Source: Phlebotomus papatasi
Taxonomy: Eukaryota > Arthropoda > Insecta > Diptera > Psychodidae
Reading direction: 5' to 3'
Assembly: GCF_024763615.1 (NCBI RefSeq)
Contig: NC_077224.1
Location: 75,712,712 to 75,776,711 of the forward strand
Length of the DNA: 64,000 bases
Made by a program: the position numbers and the translations under genes. Positions within the stretch are counted from its first letter, which is position 1, and each line of letters starts with the position of its first letter. The notes under the pieces are model-generated. The model made no database searches, was not told the DNA's origin, and was given only the letters and a program-made list of their open reading frames with translations. Shown piece by piece: positions 1 to 11,857 of the stretch.

Positions 1-202
1 GGGCTAAGACTTATTTTTTGACAATTTTCACGTTTGATTTTGTATCAAATTTTTCTCAAATTCGCTATAGTTCTTTTTGTTTTATCGTGATTCTTTATAA
101 TCGAATGTTTTTTGTAGAATTTACAATGATTTTGACGCCCAAATCTATCGATAATTTGGATGACATTTTGCCTCATATTCCCGATTGAGAGAGAGTGTAC
201 TG
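1..202. mobile_element. TA-flanked MITE (CAGTAGACTCTC family), cut by window edge
   Basis: This is the 3' part of a short non-autonomous element whose full copy lies at 47623-47856. The same internal blocks are present, including GCTATAGTTCTTTTTG and TTTTATCGTGATTCTTTATA. It ends in GAGAGAGTGTACTG followed by TA. There is no coding capacity beyond a spurious short frame. The stretch 203-772 shows no gene. Confidence 0.7.
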
Positions 203-772
203 TATAATTATCAAATTCGGTCAAACAGAACTGAAGACATTTTGAATTTCGAAAACTTTGAACCCTCATATCTCGAGTTCTACGTTCTAGGAATCTACAT
301 TAATTTTTGAAAAAAGAAAGTATAATCAAAAATAACACTTTCTGGAAATAAAAAACTGGGGTCTTCCAAATAGCAAATAGAACAGTTATGAATGGATGCT
401 CAAGGCACCAAGTTAAAATTTTCACCAAATTATATAGCCTTTTCCGAAAGCCTCAAGTCTATATCTCTGTCTATATCTCTGTGTGTAAGTCATAAAACTT
501 GAAAGACCGACTCAATGTAATGGCCAAAAGGTTGGGAAATTTTTTCAGCAGCCCCTACATAATATTCGTAATCCTGGAGACGCAAAACACATTTTGGCAA
601 AATTCGATCGGAATTATGAGATTTTGTTAGAGGTATAATAGGTGAAAAAGATCTCACCTAATAAGCTGGAGTATTATCGCTTTGAATCGCAGAGAATAGC
701 AAGGGGTGGTACAATAGGCCTTTTCCATCAATGGGTCATAGCGCCACTTAAGTAAGTGAGTAAGTAAGTATA

Positions 773-1200
773 GGGTAAGTGTGCCAAATTCCGGCCAGCT
801 TGCAATTTCGGCCACCTTTTTTGTTTCTAGAATTTCCATGAACTTTTAGATTTTACATACTTTAGAGATTATACAATGAAAAAGAATAACAAAAAATGTA
901 GCTTCGACAAACGAGATGACGTGAAAAAGACATTGGAAGAATTCCTGAAGGGCAAGGAACTATGAGAATGAGGTGGCCGAAATAGGGCACCAAAGCCATA
1001 TCTATATTTTTATTCATTTTAAAATCTATTAAGAATGATTTTAGAGTAAATAAAGACGGTAAACTCTTTACAAGATTCTAAGCAACACTCTTTAAGAAGA
1101 AAATTTAAAAAAAAAATCAATTTGTATTTAAAATATTACATTTCAAACTTGAGACTTTGACGCTTGCATGCAACTATGCCGAAATTTGGCACACTTGCCC
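773..1200 (+). mobile_element. pogo-like non-autonomous element
   Basis: Terminal inverted repeats GGGTAAGTGTGCCAAATTCC and its near complement (ATTTGGCACACTTGCCC) are flanked by TA on both sides. The + strand around 889-965 encodes a remnant reading KKCSFDKRDDVKKTLEEF. It resembles the first helices of a psq/CENP-B-type transposase DNA-binding domain, and a similar remnant lies in the larger element at 47547-48825. A truncated reverse copy lies at 23215-23616. The Tc1/mariner/pogo assignment rests on the TA target site and this remnant. Confidence 0.7.
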
Positions 1201-1453
1201 TAGTAGGTGAAAATTTCACCGTGAAATGTCAAGGGTCTCAACTAAAAAAAACATTATTAATCAATAAGATAAAATTGGACTAATAGGCGCTATTAATTTT
1301 ATTAATTTATAAAACCATTTTTTATATAACACCTATAACTATTTTACACATTTAATTTCAATTTATTAAACGTTTTTTATTGCAATATTAAAAAAAACCT
1401 GAAAAAATTGATTTTGAAACATTGATAATTCAAAATTTCATAATAAAGGTTAA

Positions 1454-1966
1454 CCCTTTAAGGACGATTGGAACACCGGTGTCCCATAAAGAAAATAATT
1501 TTTCCTGACTACCTAAAATTATTTTTTTTTATGTCTGTACATAATTGTAAAGTAGAAGGTTGAAGGAATCTAGAGTATTTTTTGCAAGTCTCTAGCTATT
1601 TTCTATATAGTAAATATTTAAGCTCAAAAATGGCTGATTTTTAAATTCTCAAATTCATAATTGATTTTATTTATTTTTTATACTTCCATTTTTTTTAAGC
1701 AAAACCCTTTTGGCAATAAAAACTACAATAATTATATGTAATATTTTTCATTAAAGCGAAAAATATTATTCATTGGTATTGTCAGAAAAATTAATCAAAT
1801 TTTTGGGCTATTTGTGTCCCTATCGTTCATAGAAACACAAAATGCATCGAATCAGACTCTGTTGGACTTTCCAATGTTAGATGTAAGATTTATCATTGAT
1901 TGTGTTTCTCAGTTTAATTTTTATTAATGATTTTCAGTCCGGAAAAAGTATCTCGTCGTTAAAGGG
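1454..1966. mobile_element. piggyBac-type MITE (TTAA-flanked)
   Basis: Inverted termini read CCCTTTAAGGACGATTGG at the left and CTCGTCGTTAAAGGG at the right. Both are flanked by TTAA (1450-1453 and 1967-1970), the piggyBac target duplication. Related copies occur at 15443, 26409, 32122 and 46102. There is no open reading frame. Confidence 0.75.
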
Positions 1967-2130
1967 TTAAATTAACGCATTGTATTGTTACATGTAAGAC
2001 ATAATCATATTTTTTATCAATGTAAAATAAAATGATGAATGTATTTAAATTTTTAATGACTAGATCAATTACTTGATGCATTCTGTGTCCTTGCATGCTC
2101 ATTCAAATAGTTCGCAAAGCCTCGTCAACA

Positions 2131-3361
2131 ATGACAGTCATTAAAAACTTAGGTCTTTTGCTATCTTTCCAAAAGTTCTTCACTCTACCAAATTTTAATG
2201 CAAATTGTTCAGTAACAGCCTTTAGGTCTATTCCTTTGATTACTTTATTATTTTTTGCAACATGTGACGTAATATCAATGATTACTACCACGAAAGTGCC
2301 TCCTTCATTCGAAATTAGAAATTTTGCGGACTTAATAGGGAGATTAGAACCTTTAATCAATCGTTCAATATTTATTTTGACATACATCTTAGCTTTCCTT
2401 CAGAATTCTAAGCACCTAAAATTAATTTGTCATCTTGTACAATTCGAACGAAAGCTTGAGGATCTCTGCCGTGTACCAAAAACTTCTTCTATGCTTTGAC
2501 AGAGTAATTTTACCATGATAATAAGCATTGTTTCAAATTTAACTCTGTATATCTCAGTATTGAAGTACAGTATAAAATTTGAGATTAATTTGTGGTCTAT
2601 ACTGACTATTATTGCTCACATCAGCATTACAGCTTCTAATGATATTCTCGTTCTCTATATGGCAAATTTAATTAAAAATGTTAAAAACTATGCCAATTGT
2701 ATTATGGCGTGTGGTACAATAAGAAATGAACTTGTTCTTCAATTGGTTATTATGGACTATTTAAAGTTACCGCAAATAATAAATTTAGCAAATGGAAAAA
2801 TCTTATTTGTAATATACTTGCAATACATGGGCTGCAGTGCCTTAGTATCTTACTATGTTTTTTGGGTAATATATGAATGGCTTTCAAACATTTTCTTCCT
2901 TATTGGCCTATGTTGTACCTTAATCTTACACAACATCACATATATCCTATATTTATCCATCATGGGAAGTAAATTAAGTGAAATGGTGAATTCAGATACT
3001 ACTGGTACACGATAGTAAATCTTTCAAAATTATATATTATTCATTCAAATTTTCAGATGAATGAGATTGCCAGATTTCAAAACAATCTAAATGATAAATT
3101 TATCCTTAAAAACCATCTCCATTGGGTTGAATTCAATAATCAGCAGGTTCAATTGTGGATGACTCACCTGGAATCAAAAACTCTTGTTGCTGGATCTCTA
3201 GAAGTTACGAATAGAGGATTTTTTGCTGTAAGTTCTTTCTTGTATCACATAAAGTTTCGATTTAAGTTAAAAATTTTCCATTGCAGGCTCTGTCTTTTAC
3301 CATAACGTGTCTGATTACTTTGCTGCAATTTTACCAGCTTGAAGAATACTTATTGCATTAG
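2131..3361 (+). pseudogene. gustatory receptor, intact except for one in-frame TGA
   Basis: Seven-transmembrane insect chemoreceptor of the gustatory receptor (7tm_7) family, a plasma-membrane ligand-gated channel subunit of taste neurons. Exons: 2131-2985, 3057-3227 and 3287-3361, all phase 0 with GT-AG introns of 71 and 59 nt. The start aligns with paralogues (MTVIKNLGLLLSFQKF against MTILKDLGVLFTVQKF at 14054). The C-terminal exon reads TITCLITLLQFYQLEE, a form of the TYhhhhhQF signature. The frame stays open for about 366 codons except for TGA at 2497-2499 (codon 123), which is followed by C. No frameshift or other stop is seen. It is either a very young pseudogene, a polymorphic or erroneous stop, or a readthrough gene. 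An in-frame intron from 2437 to 2502 would also remove the stop but would delete residues shared with paralogues. Confidence 0.8.
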
Positions 3362-3396
3362 GACCTAAGCTATTCTGTAAAAACAACAGGAATCTA

Positions 3397-3528
3397 AGGG
3401 CCTTGACAGACCTGAGGATTAGCCGGGAGACGGCTTAGCATAATTATATTAAAAACAATGTTCAAACTACATTTCCATAATTTCCACTAAGTCGTCTCTC
3501 GGCTTAAGTCGTAAGTGTGTCTAGGGCA
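3397..3528. mobile_element. short TA-flanked MITE
   Basis: A 132-bp element starting AGGGCCTTGACAGACCTG and ending GTGTGTCTAGGGCA, with TA on each side. It has imperfect inverted ends built around GGCTTAAGTCG and CTCGGCTTA blocks. An inverted copy lies at 40540-40672. Confidence 0.65.
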
Positions 3529-3726
3529 TAACCTTCTTCTTAATGCTGTTATTGAACTACCAGAGAACAAAGGTATAGCGATCTTAGATAAAGCAAAATA
3601 AACTTATAAAAATAATAATTGAAATGAAAAGAAGTCTGTAGGATTGCTAATCTATATTTTATAACTTTTTATAAACACTCTTGAATCATTATATCAGTAA
3701 TATAAATACCATGACAGTAAAGCGAT

Positions 3727-4342
3727 CTTCAGACTAAAGGTTTAGCCCAGTTTCTGAAGGTATTAAAATATTAAATATCGAGAAATTTTATTGGTTTTTG
3801 AGAACCCAATGAGCCCGATCACAAGTAGATTTTGATTCTCCAATAGTGTCTTGGATGAAAGGTAAATGGAACTCTATTTGCACAAAAAGTCGTTGAAGTT
3901 CGAAGAATTCAAATTCAATTTCGAATTTTCATACTAAATTTTCGAAAAGTTGGGGAAAATTTATCAAATATCACACTAGAAAGCTCGCAAAAGAGTTACT
4001 CAGTGGTTATGGAGTGATTAAATACTGGGTCAAGAACAGTAAACGTCGTTGTTCTGTTTTATTCCTCATAACAATGTGAAAACCGTCACATTTTGACACT
4101 TGAGCACTTCGAAATTCGAACAGGATGTACCTCATCCACCTTGCGGAATTATCAAGAAGTAAGAAAGTCTCTTTTTTGGATCTTCAAATAGATTTTCGAA
4201 TTTTTCAAGATCTACTTCTGTACGGAAAGAATAGGTAATTTATCTTTGATAATCCAATTTTACGTTAACTTTTTCCAAAAAAAATAGTGATTGATTAGAA
4301 ATGAGAGCAGTTAAGCCATATGGCTAAGCCTTAAGTCTGAAG
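3727..4342. mobile_element. MITE with CTTCAGACTAAAGG ends
   Basis: Inverted termini CTTCAGACTAAAGGTTTAGC and GGCTAAGCCTTAAGTCTGAAG bracket about 615 bp without coding capacity. Shorter relatives with the same ends lie at 22345-22545 and 44475-44688. The exact boundaries are uncertain by a few bases. Confidence 0.6.
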
Positions 4343-4739
4343 CCCGTATAACACAAAGATATAATTAATTCTTTAAATTTTTGACTGTTCTTAAATATAA
4401 AATAGCTTGGATTTCCTATATTTCAGCCTATTTTGAACTATTAATTATTTTGTAATGACAAAAAACAAACCAGGAGTAAAAAAGTAAAGTAAAAGTAAAA
4501 ACTAAAATTTAATCGTACTCAATTTATAATGTTAAGCAGTAAAGTTTTAACAAGATTTGGCAAAGAAAAAATAAAAAATATTTTCAATTTATCTGTTAAT
4601 TTAGTATAATTTGTATAAAGGTTTTCTACTGACCAAAGTTTAATATTTTTCGGACAAATTTAAGTTTTTGGCTAAAGGAATTTATTTTAATGTTCTAACT
4701 CTACGGAGCGCATTTATTAAGCAATTGGGGTCATGTTTG

Positions 4740-5010
4740 GGGTCGTCGGAAAGGTCTTGGACTTTCCTATAAAACTGAACCGGTTCCAATGAGTTTTGAA
4801 TCGGTAATGAACCGGTTTATAACCGATAAAAAAATGTATCTGAAAATCAATCCTATTACTTTTAAAACTATTTTGGGGGATCTTTTGAGAGATTTATGAA
4901 TCGGTTCAAATCGGTTGAGAACCGGTAAATGGTAAATGATGCGAAAGTACTTTTGCGGTATAGCATCTAAGTCACGAGTTCGAGCATTTCGCAAAGCCTG
5001 AGACGTTTTG
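4740..5010. repeat. dispersed repeat with AACCGGTT blocks
   Basis: It contains several ACCGGTT/AACCGGT motifs and the phrase AAGTCACGAGTTCGAG. The same material, in the opposite orientation and diverged, occurs at 19110-19495. The class is unknown. The stretch 4343-5886 otherwise shows no gene. Confidence 0.55.
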
Positions 5011-5354
5011 CCACCCCATTTTACAGTTCATTCGTGTTTTTGTTAAAAATTACTTATACTTTCATTGAAATTAAATTTAAATGCGAAAATTTATTGTATA
5101 TCAAAATTATTAAAATATTTGTGATAAATTTCTAAATCAAATTCTGTATATTCAGAATCCATTATGTTTTCAAAATTTAAGATCAAAGCATAGATTTTTC
5201 TTGCCAAAAACTGATTTTAAAAAGAAACTGAATAGAGACAGAAAAAAATTGCTTCGGTAATATAATAAAGTGGCTATTTTTCTATGAGATAGATTTTAGT
5301 TCTTCTAGAAACTTGTGAAAATAATAAAATATCCATTTTGTCACATTTTGCACT

Positions 5355-5555
5355 AGGTAAGGGGAGGCTCCTGGCTTCGCACATTTTAATTCGAACACTT
5401 CACATTTTTCTCATATTCTTTTAGTGAATCTGATGTATTTTTCCAGGAAATGTATGACTTAAGGCTCTCTATTGAAATATGACGTAGATAGGTCAGATTC
5501 ATTAAAAGTATATGGAAAAAAATTATAAATTGTTGAAGCCTTCCCCTACTCCAAA
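5355..5555. mobile_element. possible MITE
   Basis: TAAGGGGAGGCTCCTGGCTTC at the left and GAAGCCTTCCCCTAC at the right form imperfect inverted ends around about 200 bp. There is no coding capacity and no second copy was noticed. Confidence 0.35.
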
Positions 5556-5886
5556 CTAACCCACAACTTTAGTTCAAAATCGATTTTTGAGGCATTCCGA
5601 GCTGTATCACATTAAAAACACTTACTCTCACTATGCTGATTTAGGCTTACCACTAGCATTCAATTGTAATTTATTTGTGTATATCATGACAAATTGTTAA
5701 AACACATTAATTTCAATGGTATTGAGTTACAGGTACATATTAGGGTCTCACTGCTTAATTGAAAATTAAATTATTTGCGAATAAAAGGGTATAATCCTTA
5801 ATTGATTACACATTGCACTCAAATATTGTGAAATTTCAATGACCTAAATGAGTATTATATATCACAGAGGAAATTGGGCCAATGTT

Positions 5887-7226
5887 TCATATATAATTGA
5901 AATCTTCTAGTTGTTTAAATTGTAGCCAGACTAACAGATATGTCACAGCGGAGCAAATAATCTGCAAAGAGAATATATATAAGCAGTAATTCCGAAGATT
6001 ATAGGTTCACAGGTAAATTAGTACAGAAAATATTCCTGAATTATTAATTTCAAGAAAGCCACCAGCAATGATTCTTGTATCCAAATGATGACTCCAAAGA
6101 AGCATTTGATCTTGATTAAATACAAAAATCTCTTGGTTTCCTCTTTCGTCCATTTTATTAATGCACCTGAGAAGGTTGGTAATCTGCAAATGATAAGCAA
6201 GAATATGATAAAAATAAATATTAAAATCCCTGGAGATAAAATTTTAAAAGACTTCTGCAAGGTCATTATAAACTTTCCATAATTTATTTTAAATATTAAA
6301 AGATTCTGCCAATTGACTTAAATTTTTAATATCCGACTCGGTATTAAAAAGGAAAGACATTTTACCTCATCACTGAGATTATTGCCCGAGATGGAAAGAT
6401 AAATTATGCAACCCGTACTCCTTATCATCCAGAAAATACATGCAATACAGAAGATGAATAACTCCAATGGCATGTTTGTATCGAAAATAGTCCAGAAGAT
6501 TATATAAGAAGAAAAGGAGCTGCAAATGATGTGCTGTATGAAGGTTAAAAACGTTAGTTCACCAAGAGCAGAATTGAGATGGGGTATTATATTGAGAAAG
6601 TCTGCAAGGAGCAGGAAAGTGTTAAGTTCATTCCTCAACAAAAGCTCTCTTAGACGTAATCTTCTGGCTAATGTATGAACTTCCTTGTATATATGAACGA
6701 TATATACGGTTATTGTGTCCGATACACACATTGTGATCATGTAGATGAAGTACAGGATACCAGATCTCAGGTCATACGTTGCAAAATTGATATAGAAGAA
6801 TACACAATTGAGAAAGATGTTGTAGAATATACAAATGCACACATCCCTGTTGTTCCGCAATTGCCTCTTTCGTATTTCCGCTTGGCCCCAGAGGAGTCTC
6901 TTTTCAAAGTCATTGATATGAATATACAAAGTTAGATGATCAGAATTGCAATGAAATCCAAGGATAACAATCACAATCAATCCCATACAGTTGACCATGT
7001 AATCCATTTTAGACACAGTACGACTAACCACACTTGAGTCTTCTACTTGGGGCACTCGTGGCACAATGAGGGCATGAATTATGTCAGACAGAGCCCCACA
7101 AGTGCACACCAAAATTGGAAGGATTCTTCCAAGTGATCGAATTGACCAAGATTTCTCACCATAATTGGGTATTGTTATAAATTTCTGCAATTTAAAAGAT
7201 AATCCAAGGCACTCCTGCAGACTCAT
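5887..7226 (-). CDS. gustatory receptor
   Basis: Exons on the minus strand: 7226-6366, 6183-6025 and 5961-5887, all phase 0. The product is about 364 aa. The start (MSLQECLGLSFKLQKF) was chosen because it aligns with the other receptors; an upstream in-frame Met at 7310 is also open. Several hydrophobic membrane spans are visible. The long first exon ends at GDE/GAG|GTAAAA after the TM6-like segment, a position used by most receptors here. Exon 2 carries IIAGGFLEINNSGIF, and exon 3 carries VTYLLVWLQFKQLED, an exact TYhhhhhQF gustatory receptor signature. The gene looks functional. Its neighbour at 7317-10457 lies 90 bp upstream in the same orientation. The receptor class is established by the motif, while the ligand cannot be inferred. 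Confidence 0.88.
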
Positions 7227-7316
7227 TCTCACACCTTCCCAGGGAAACTCTAGAAAAACATACAAACTTTCATACTTTTTACCCAAACTGGCAATTAATT
7301 TATTTGACATGTTAAT

Positions 7317-10300
7317 TTATAACTGCAATATTTCTTCGAGCTGCTTGAACTGATAGAGAACAGCAACAATTGCTGCGAGTGACGTGATGCTCTGTGAAAA
7401 TAACTCATTAAATATCCAAGAAGGACAATATTTTATCCAATCAACTCACCCGTGTCACAAAGGTTCTGTCGATAGGAAAGAAATTTAGCATGAGGATTCT
7501 AGTGTCCTCCTTCAACAATCTCACTAGTATTTGCTGTCTACTGAAATGTACTTCTCTAGGATACTTGCCATCTTCGTCTACTTCATTAATTGTTCTTCTA
7601 ATTTTTAAAAGCTGTAAGATATAAATACATATTCAATATCAATTAAATGATCTTTCACAAAATGAAATATTAACTGCATGAAACAGTAATAAAATAAATA
7701 AAGGCTTGAGATTTGAGGTTTAACCAGATGGGTTAACTTCTCTTTAATATCTTATCAGTTGAGACTTTTGGGAAAATTTCAAAGGGAATAGCACAAATAA
7801 AGGTACTTTTTCTCCAGAACATTTTTTTAGTACATGACTGTCCTCATGTGATTCTGCATTATCGACTTTTCTTTGTGTTAGTTCCTGTCTCGACTGTTTT
7901 CTTCAGTGCTCGTCGTGTTCCAAATCGTCAAATAGTCGTGACAGGAACCAATAGAATGAAAAGTCGATTATACTGATGCACATAAGAACTAGGGTGGAAT
8001 CACCACTTCTCGCCAGTGCCCCACTTTTCGCCACTTATATTGAAATCGCAATTTTTCGCGATTTATGAAATAAATGAGCCGCAAAGTTACTTGTATTTTT
8101 ACTGCTGCTACGTAAAGAGTCGAAAAATAGTAATTATTCGTTTTGAATTTAAGATTTTGATCATTTTTTAGAGCAATATTTTAAACAAGTGCATCGAATC
8201 CAGTATTTCTTATCCAATATACTAAGTGTCATCAAACTTTCATCAAGTAAAATGTACCTTTTTGGATAAATAATTTGTCTATTAAATATTTAATTACACT
8301 TGTCGAATAGACAAAATTTGTATTTAGTTAAATTAATATTTCATTTTATATAATATTTATATAAAAAATGAGGCATGGCGAAAACTGGTAATATTTTGGA
8401 ATGATTTTACCACCTGTCGCCATCTCATTTCAAAAGGCAACTTCACTTCGTAGATTCTCAGTTGTCAAATCTGGATTTTTTACTCTAAGCAATAGTCCAA
8501 TAGTTTGATTTCTCAAATAAATACGAAGAAAAATCATTTAAAGTGAGTAATAATACGGTGATCATGAGAAAAGAGAAATACTGAATGTATTCTTTGCATA
8601 ATATTGCCCAAAATAATTGAGTTTGAACCTTTCCAAGTGGGTGGCGAGAAGTGGTTACAGAACTGGCGAAAAGTGGTAAAAAGCGTCGACGAAGTGATTA
8701 TTTTTGCATTGTTAATAAAAATCAGTTTATAAGTAGTCCAGCGTTAAATTGGAGGACTATTGTTTTCACTAATTTGCAGCCAATACATCTAAGTAACTTT
8801 GTGTCAAATTTGAGTTATCTTGTAAAAAGGATTCAAAAGTTATAAAAAAAATTAATTCCCGTTTTTCCTAAACATGGCGATAAGTGGTTATTCCGCCCTA
8901 TCATGTACTAAAGCAAATGTTCAGAGAAAAATTTCTCCTTTTCGTTATTTTAACACTAAACCTACCGACCGTTTTTGATCGTTTTCGATCAAATGAGAAA
9001 CCGCGGTAGGGTAGGATACTCAATAATTTTTTCTTGGAAAAGATGAAAAAATTAAAATTTAAACACTGAAAAACTGCATATTTTAAGAAATTTATAAGAT
9101 TTGATAGTGACATTGTACCGTTTAAATATGTGTTAATTTTAAACCGGTCAATTTGGCCGGGTCTTGGTAGGTTTAGGGTTAATGGAATAAAATCACAAAA
9201 AGCGCGGAACACGGTTTCCTCACAATACTCAAGAAAGAAATAATTTCAATAATCTCAAAAAACTGATTTGATCTACACGGAAAATTTTAATAAATTGCTT
9301 ACACATTTCATATAAGCAGATACGACAACTGCATAATGTATGCAGTAAACAAAGAGTATTCGAAACCAATCCATTTTCATTTTATAGAATAAATTCTTTA
9401 TCATTTAACCTCGAAGTATATTGAGGTAAAATGGTAAAAACACTTCCACAATTAATTAAGATAATATTAATGCATCTAAATATAACTACTCATATGACAC
9501 TATAGATAATGCAGATAAACGAAAATAAATCCTCAGATACAATCTAAAACTTAAGACAAAGATTCAAAAACTAAAAAATATCTTTTTACTTACAGTTATT
9601 GAAAATCTGTGTCCAACTCTAATAACATAAGATAAAATCCAAATATCTCGGCAGAAAGTCCACATTCCAATTATAAAGACATCAATGATTGGATGCATTT
9701 CGATAAAAAATAACAATAGTGAAAAATAAAAAGCACTGCATAGATAAATTATATACACAGTAAGGCTTCCGAATAGCAGTTTTCCAAAAGCATCGTTAAT
9801 CTTATTCTTAAGATTTAGGGCATCAGAGATGAGATGTAAGATTTTTCCATTCAACTTAACCTTTCCACACTGTAGGCATTGCTGTAATTTGTCCAACAGT
9901 ATAGTGAACTTACTCACAACCTCAATAATATAGAGGAGAGTAATGTCCTTTGCATTAATAACCATCACGAAGATAACACGTAGGAACACATCATCAACAT
10001 TTCGCCAGTCATCTGCTAAGATAGCATATGCTGCATCTGTGAGAACTGAGTGAGTAATCAAGGCTGAGAGCAAAAGCTTGTACATCCAGGAAGTGACAGA
10101 TTGAGTGGGAACGATATGCTCCAGGGACTTGTGAAAATCTCTCAGGATCTCAAGAAGTTGCAAATGTCTTCTGTTGCTCACAATAGCCATCACAGTTAAG
10201 AGTGTTATGCAAAAGCGCTCACCAAAACCATCGAAAATGCTAACAATATCCGTAACGGAAGTTATTATCCGCAGAACCTCACCTCCATCAAACACCAATT

Positions 10301-10457
10301 GGCTGATAGTCACACAATTCATGATTAGAAGGAAGGATATTCGGAGAACAAAGACACCCCAATAGCGCCATGAATCTCGCGGAGGAAGGTCATGGTTGGG
10401 TAAGGTGAGAAAGTGCTGAATGGTGATGAGAACACCCAAATCATCCGGTAGCACCAT
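7317..10457 (-). CDS. gustatory receptor with a 2-kb transposon-filled intron
   Basis: Exons on the minus strand: 10457-9594, 7611-7450 and 7391-7317. All junctions are phase 0, the first donor is ACT|GTAAGT, and the last exon is 75 nt as in the other receptors. The product is about 366 aa, starting MVLPDDLGVLITIQHFLTLP (an in-frame Met at 10532 is less likely). Exon 2 ends FFPIDRTFVTR. Exon 3 reads SLAAIVAVLYQFKQLEE, so the TY of the signature is replaced by AI while QF is kept. Intron 1 (7612-9593) is far larger than in its neighbours because it holds two MITEs and a fold-back repeat. The C-terminal exons lie only 90 bp from the next receptor, so pairing the first exon with these exons is an inference from phase, order and length. 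Confidence 0.8.
7795..7980. repeat. fold-back repeat (partial copy)
   Basis: The segment around GCATTATCGACTTTTCTTTG is followed by its near inverse, AAAAGTCGATTATACTGATGC. It is a partial copy of the fold-back element complete at 17183-17421 and 59521-59755. It lies inside the receptor intron. Confidence 0.6.
7992..8898. mobile_element. TA-flanked transposon derivative, 907 bp
   Basis: Left end GGGTGGAATCACCACTTCTC and right end GATAAGTGGTTATTCCGCCC are inverted repeats, flanked by TA at 7990-7991 and 8899-8900. Internal sequence repeats the phrase GTGGCGAGAAGTGG. There is no recognisable transposase. It sits in intron 1 of a gustatory receptor. Confidence 0.75.
8954..9178. mobile_element. 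piggyBac-type MITE
   Basis: The ends CACTAAACCTACCGACC and TTGGTAGGTTTAGGG are inverted and flanked by TTAA at 8950-8953 and 9179-9182. It is 225 bp and non-coding. Its terminal sequence differs from the CCCTTTAAGGACG family. The rest of the intron (9183-9593) holds nothing recognised. Confidence 0.75.
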
Positions 10458-10739
10458 TTGAGACGATTTTCTGCCACTAAAGAGCTCCCCTTTCAGCACC
10501 ATCAACACAAAAGACCAAATTAATTGTCTCACCTACCCCATACCACCAGCTTCACACACTAATTATGCTGAAAGTCCCATTTGGTGTGAATTATTGAAAT
10601 GTGATATATTTGCCCGACATTTTGTGGGCTTCAGAGACAAAAAGCCTACGTTCTCTAATAAACCATATGAATCTCTTTAAGTTATTTCATCTGTTTAGCT
10701 ATAAATACGGATAATTTTCAACGATCAATGTGATTCTCC

Positions 10740-11300
10740 CCTTATGCTAAAATCGCGAAATTGACCAGGAAGTGTTTCGCTCCACTGTCCTGAAGTTTAT
10801 AATTCGACTCAAAGAAGTCAAGGCTGTTCCTTAGAAGCCAGGAGGAAGTGGCCGAAAGTTTAGAATTCAGGACAAGGGGATGGAAAAGAAAATGCTTGAG
10901 GTTTTCGAGAAGCAACCCAATCTTTTAGTGCGAGATGTTGGTTAAAAGATAGGAATACATTGGAACTTGGTTCATAAAATCAAGAAGAGGAATAGTTTGA
11001 CAATCCACAAAGCAAAGGCTGCTCCACATCGGACCGGCAAATACCGTCAAAATGTTAAAACAAGGTCGCGGAAAGTCAACGATCATCTTCTCAAAGGATT
11101 CCAAGGCTATGGGAAAGATATTTAACCCACCCTGAACTCCGGAAGATCTAGAAAGAATGGGGAATTTTGAAGACAAATCTCAGGAAGAAGGACCAGACTG
11201 CAGAAAACTTGCCGGATTTCGAGAGGAAGTGGAAGAAAGCCCTCCGAGATCGTGTAGATGGGTTTATCAACTCCTTAATGAAGGGAATGAAGAAGAGGTT
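10740..11300 (+). mobile_element. decayed Tc1/mariner-type transposase fragment
   Basis: In the + frames, around 10860-11100, the conceptual reading includes MLEVFEKQPNLLVRDVG, then HWNLVHKIKKRNSLTIHKAK and KTRSRKVNDHLLKGF, interrupted by stops. The pattern of two small helical DNA-binding blocks followed by a basic linker resembles the N-terminal paired-like region of Tc1/mariner transposases. No catalytic DD(E/D) segment was found. The region 11300-11730 continues as purine-rich low-complexity sequence. Confidence 0.5.
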
Positions 11301-11857
11301 GTGAGAATTCTGAAAGTTCCAAGAAGAAATTTCTGGGCAATATTGGTGTCTGAGGACAAAATGTCCACCTTGGTAACATCTAAAACATATCCAAAAATGA
11401 AAAGTATCAATAGTTTTGTTCTTGATTTATTTCCAAAGAGTGGTTTCTGAAAGATCCAAGAAATGGAGGAGAGCGCAAGGAAAATCGCAATCAATGACGA
11501 AGAGCTAAAATTCCAGTTTTTGGTCCTTATGCACCAAATACGGAAAACTTTAAGATTAGACAAGGACACGCTTGTAAACGAAGAACAACTGAAAAGAATT
11601 TTTTAAAATAAATAAAAAACCAGCTAAAAAATGAAGAATTTTTTTTATGATAAGGAAAAAGAAAAAAAAGGAAAAAAGAAAAGGAAAAAAGGAAAAAAAA
11701 GAAAAAAAGAAAGAAAAAAGATGTGTACAAATTTCTTGAAGTGATGTACCCTTGTAATTCATACGAGTAACACTTTTATCTGAAGTAGTCTTAATACGAA
11801 CCTAAGTCCTTTACAAGTTCTGGCTTCATGTGGAGTTCGAGATAAACACACATGTAA

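Noticed and set aside
11527..11762. Phe/Ser-rich minus-strand frames
   Set aside because: They come from a GAAAAAAG purine tract; low complexity only.
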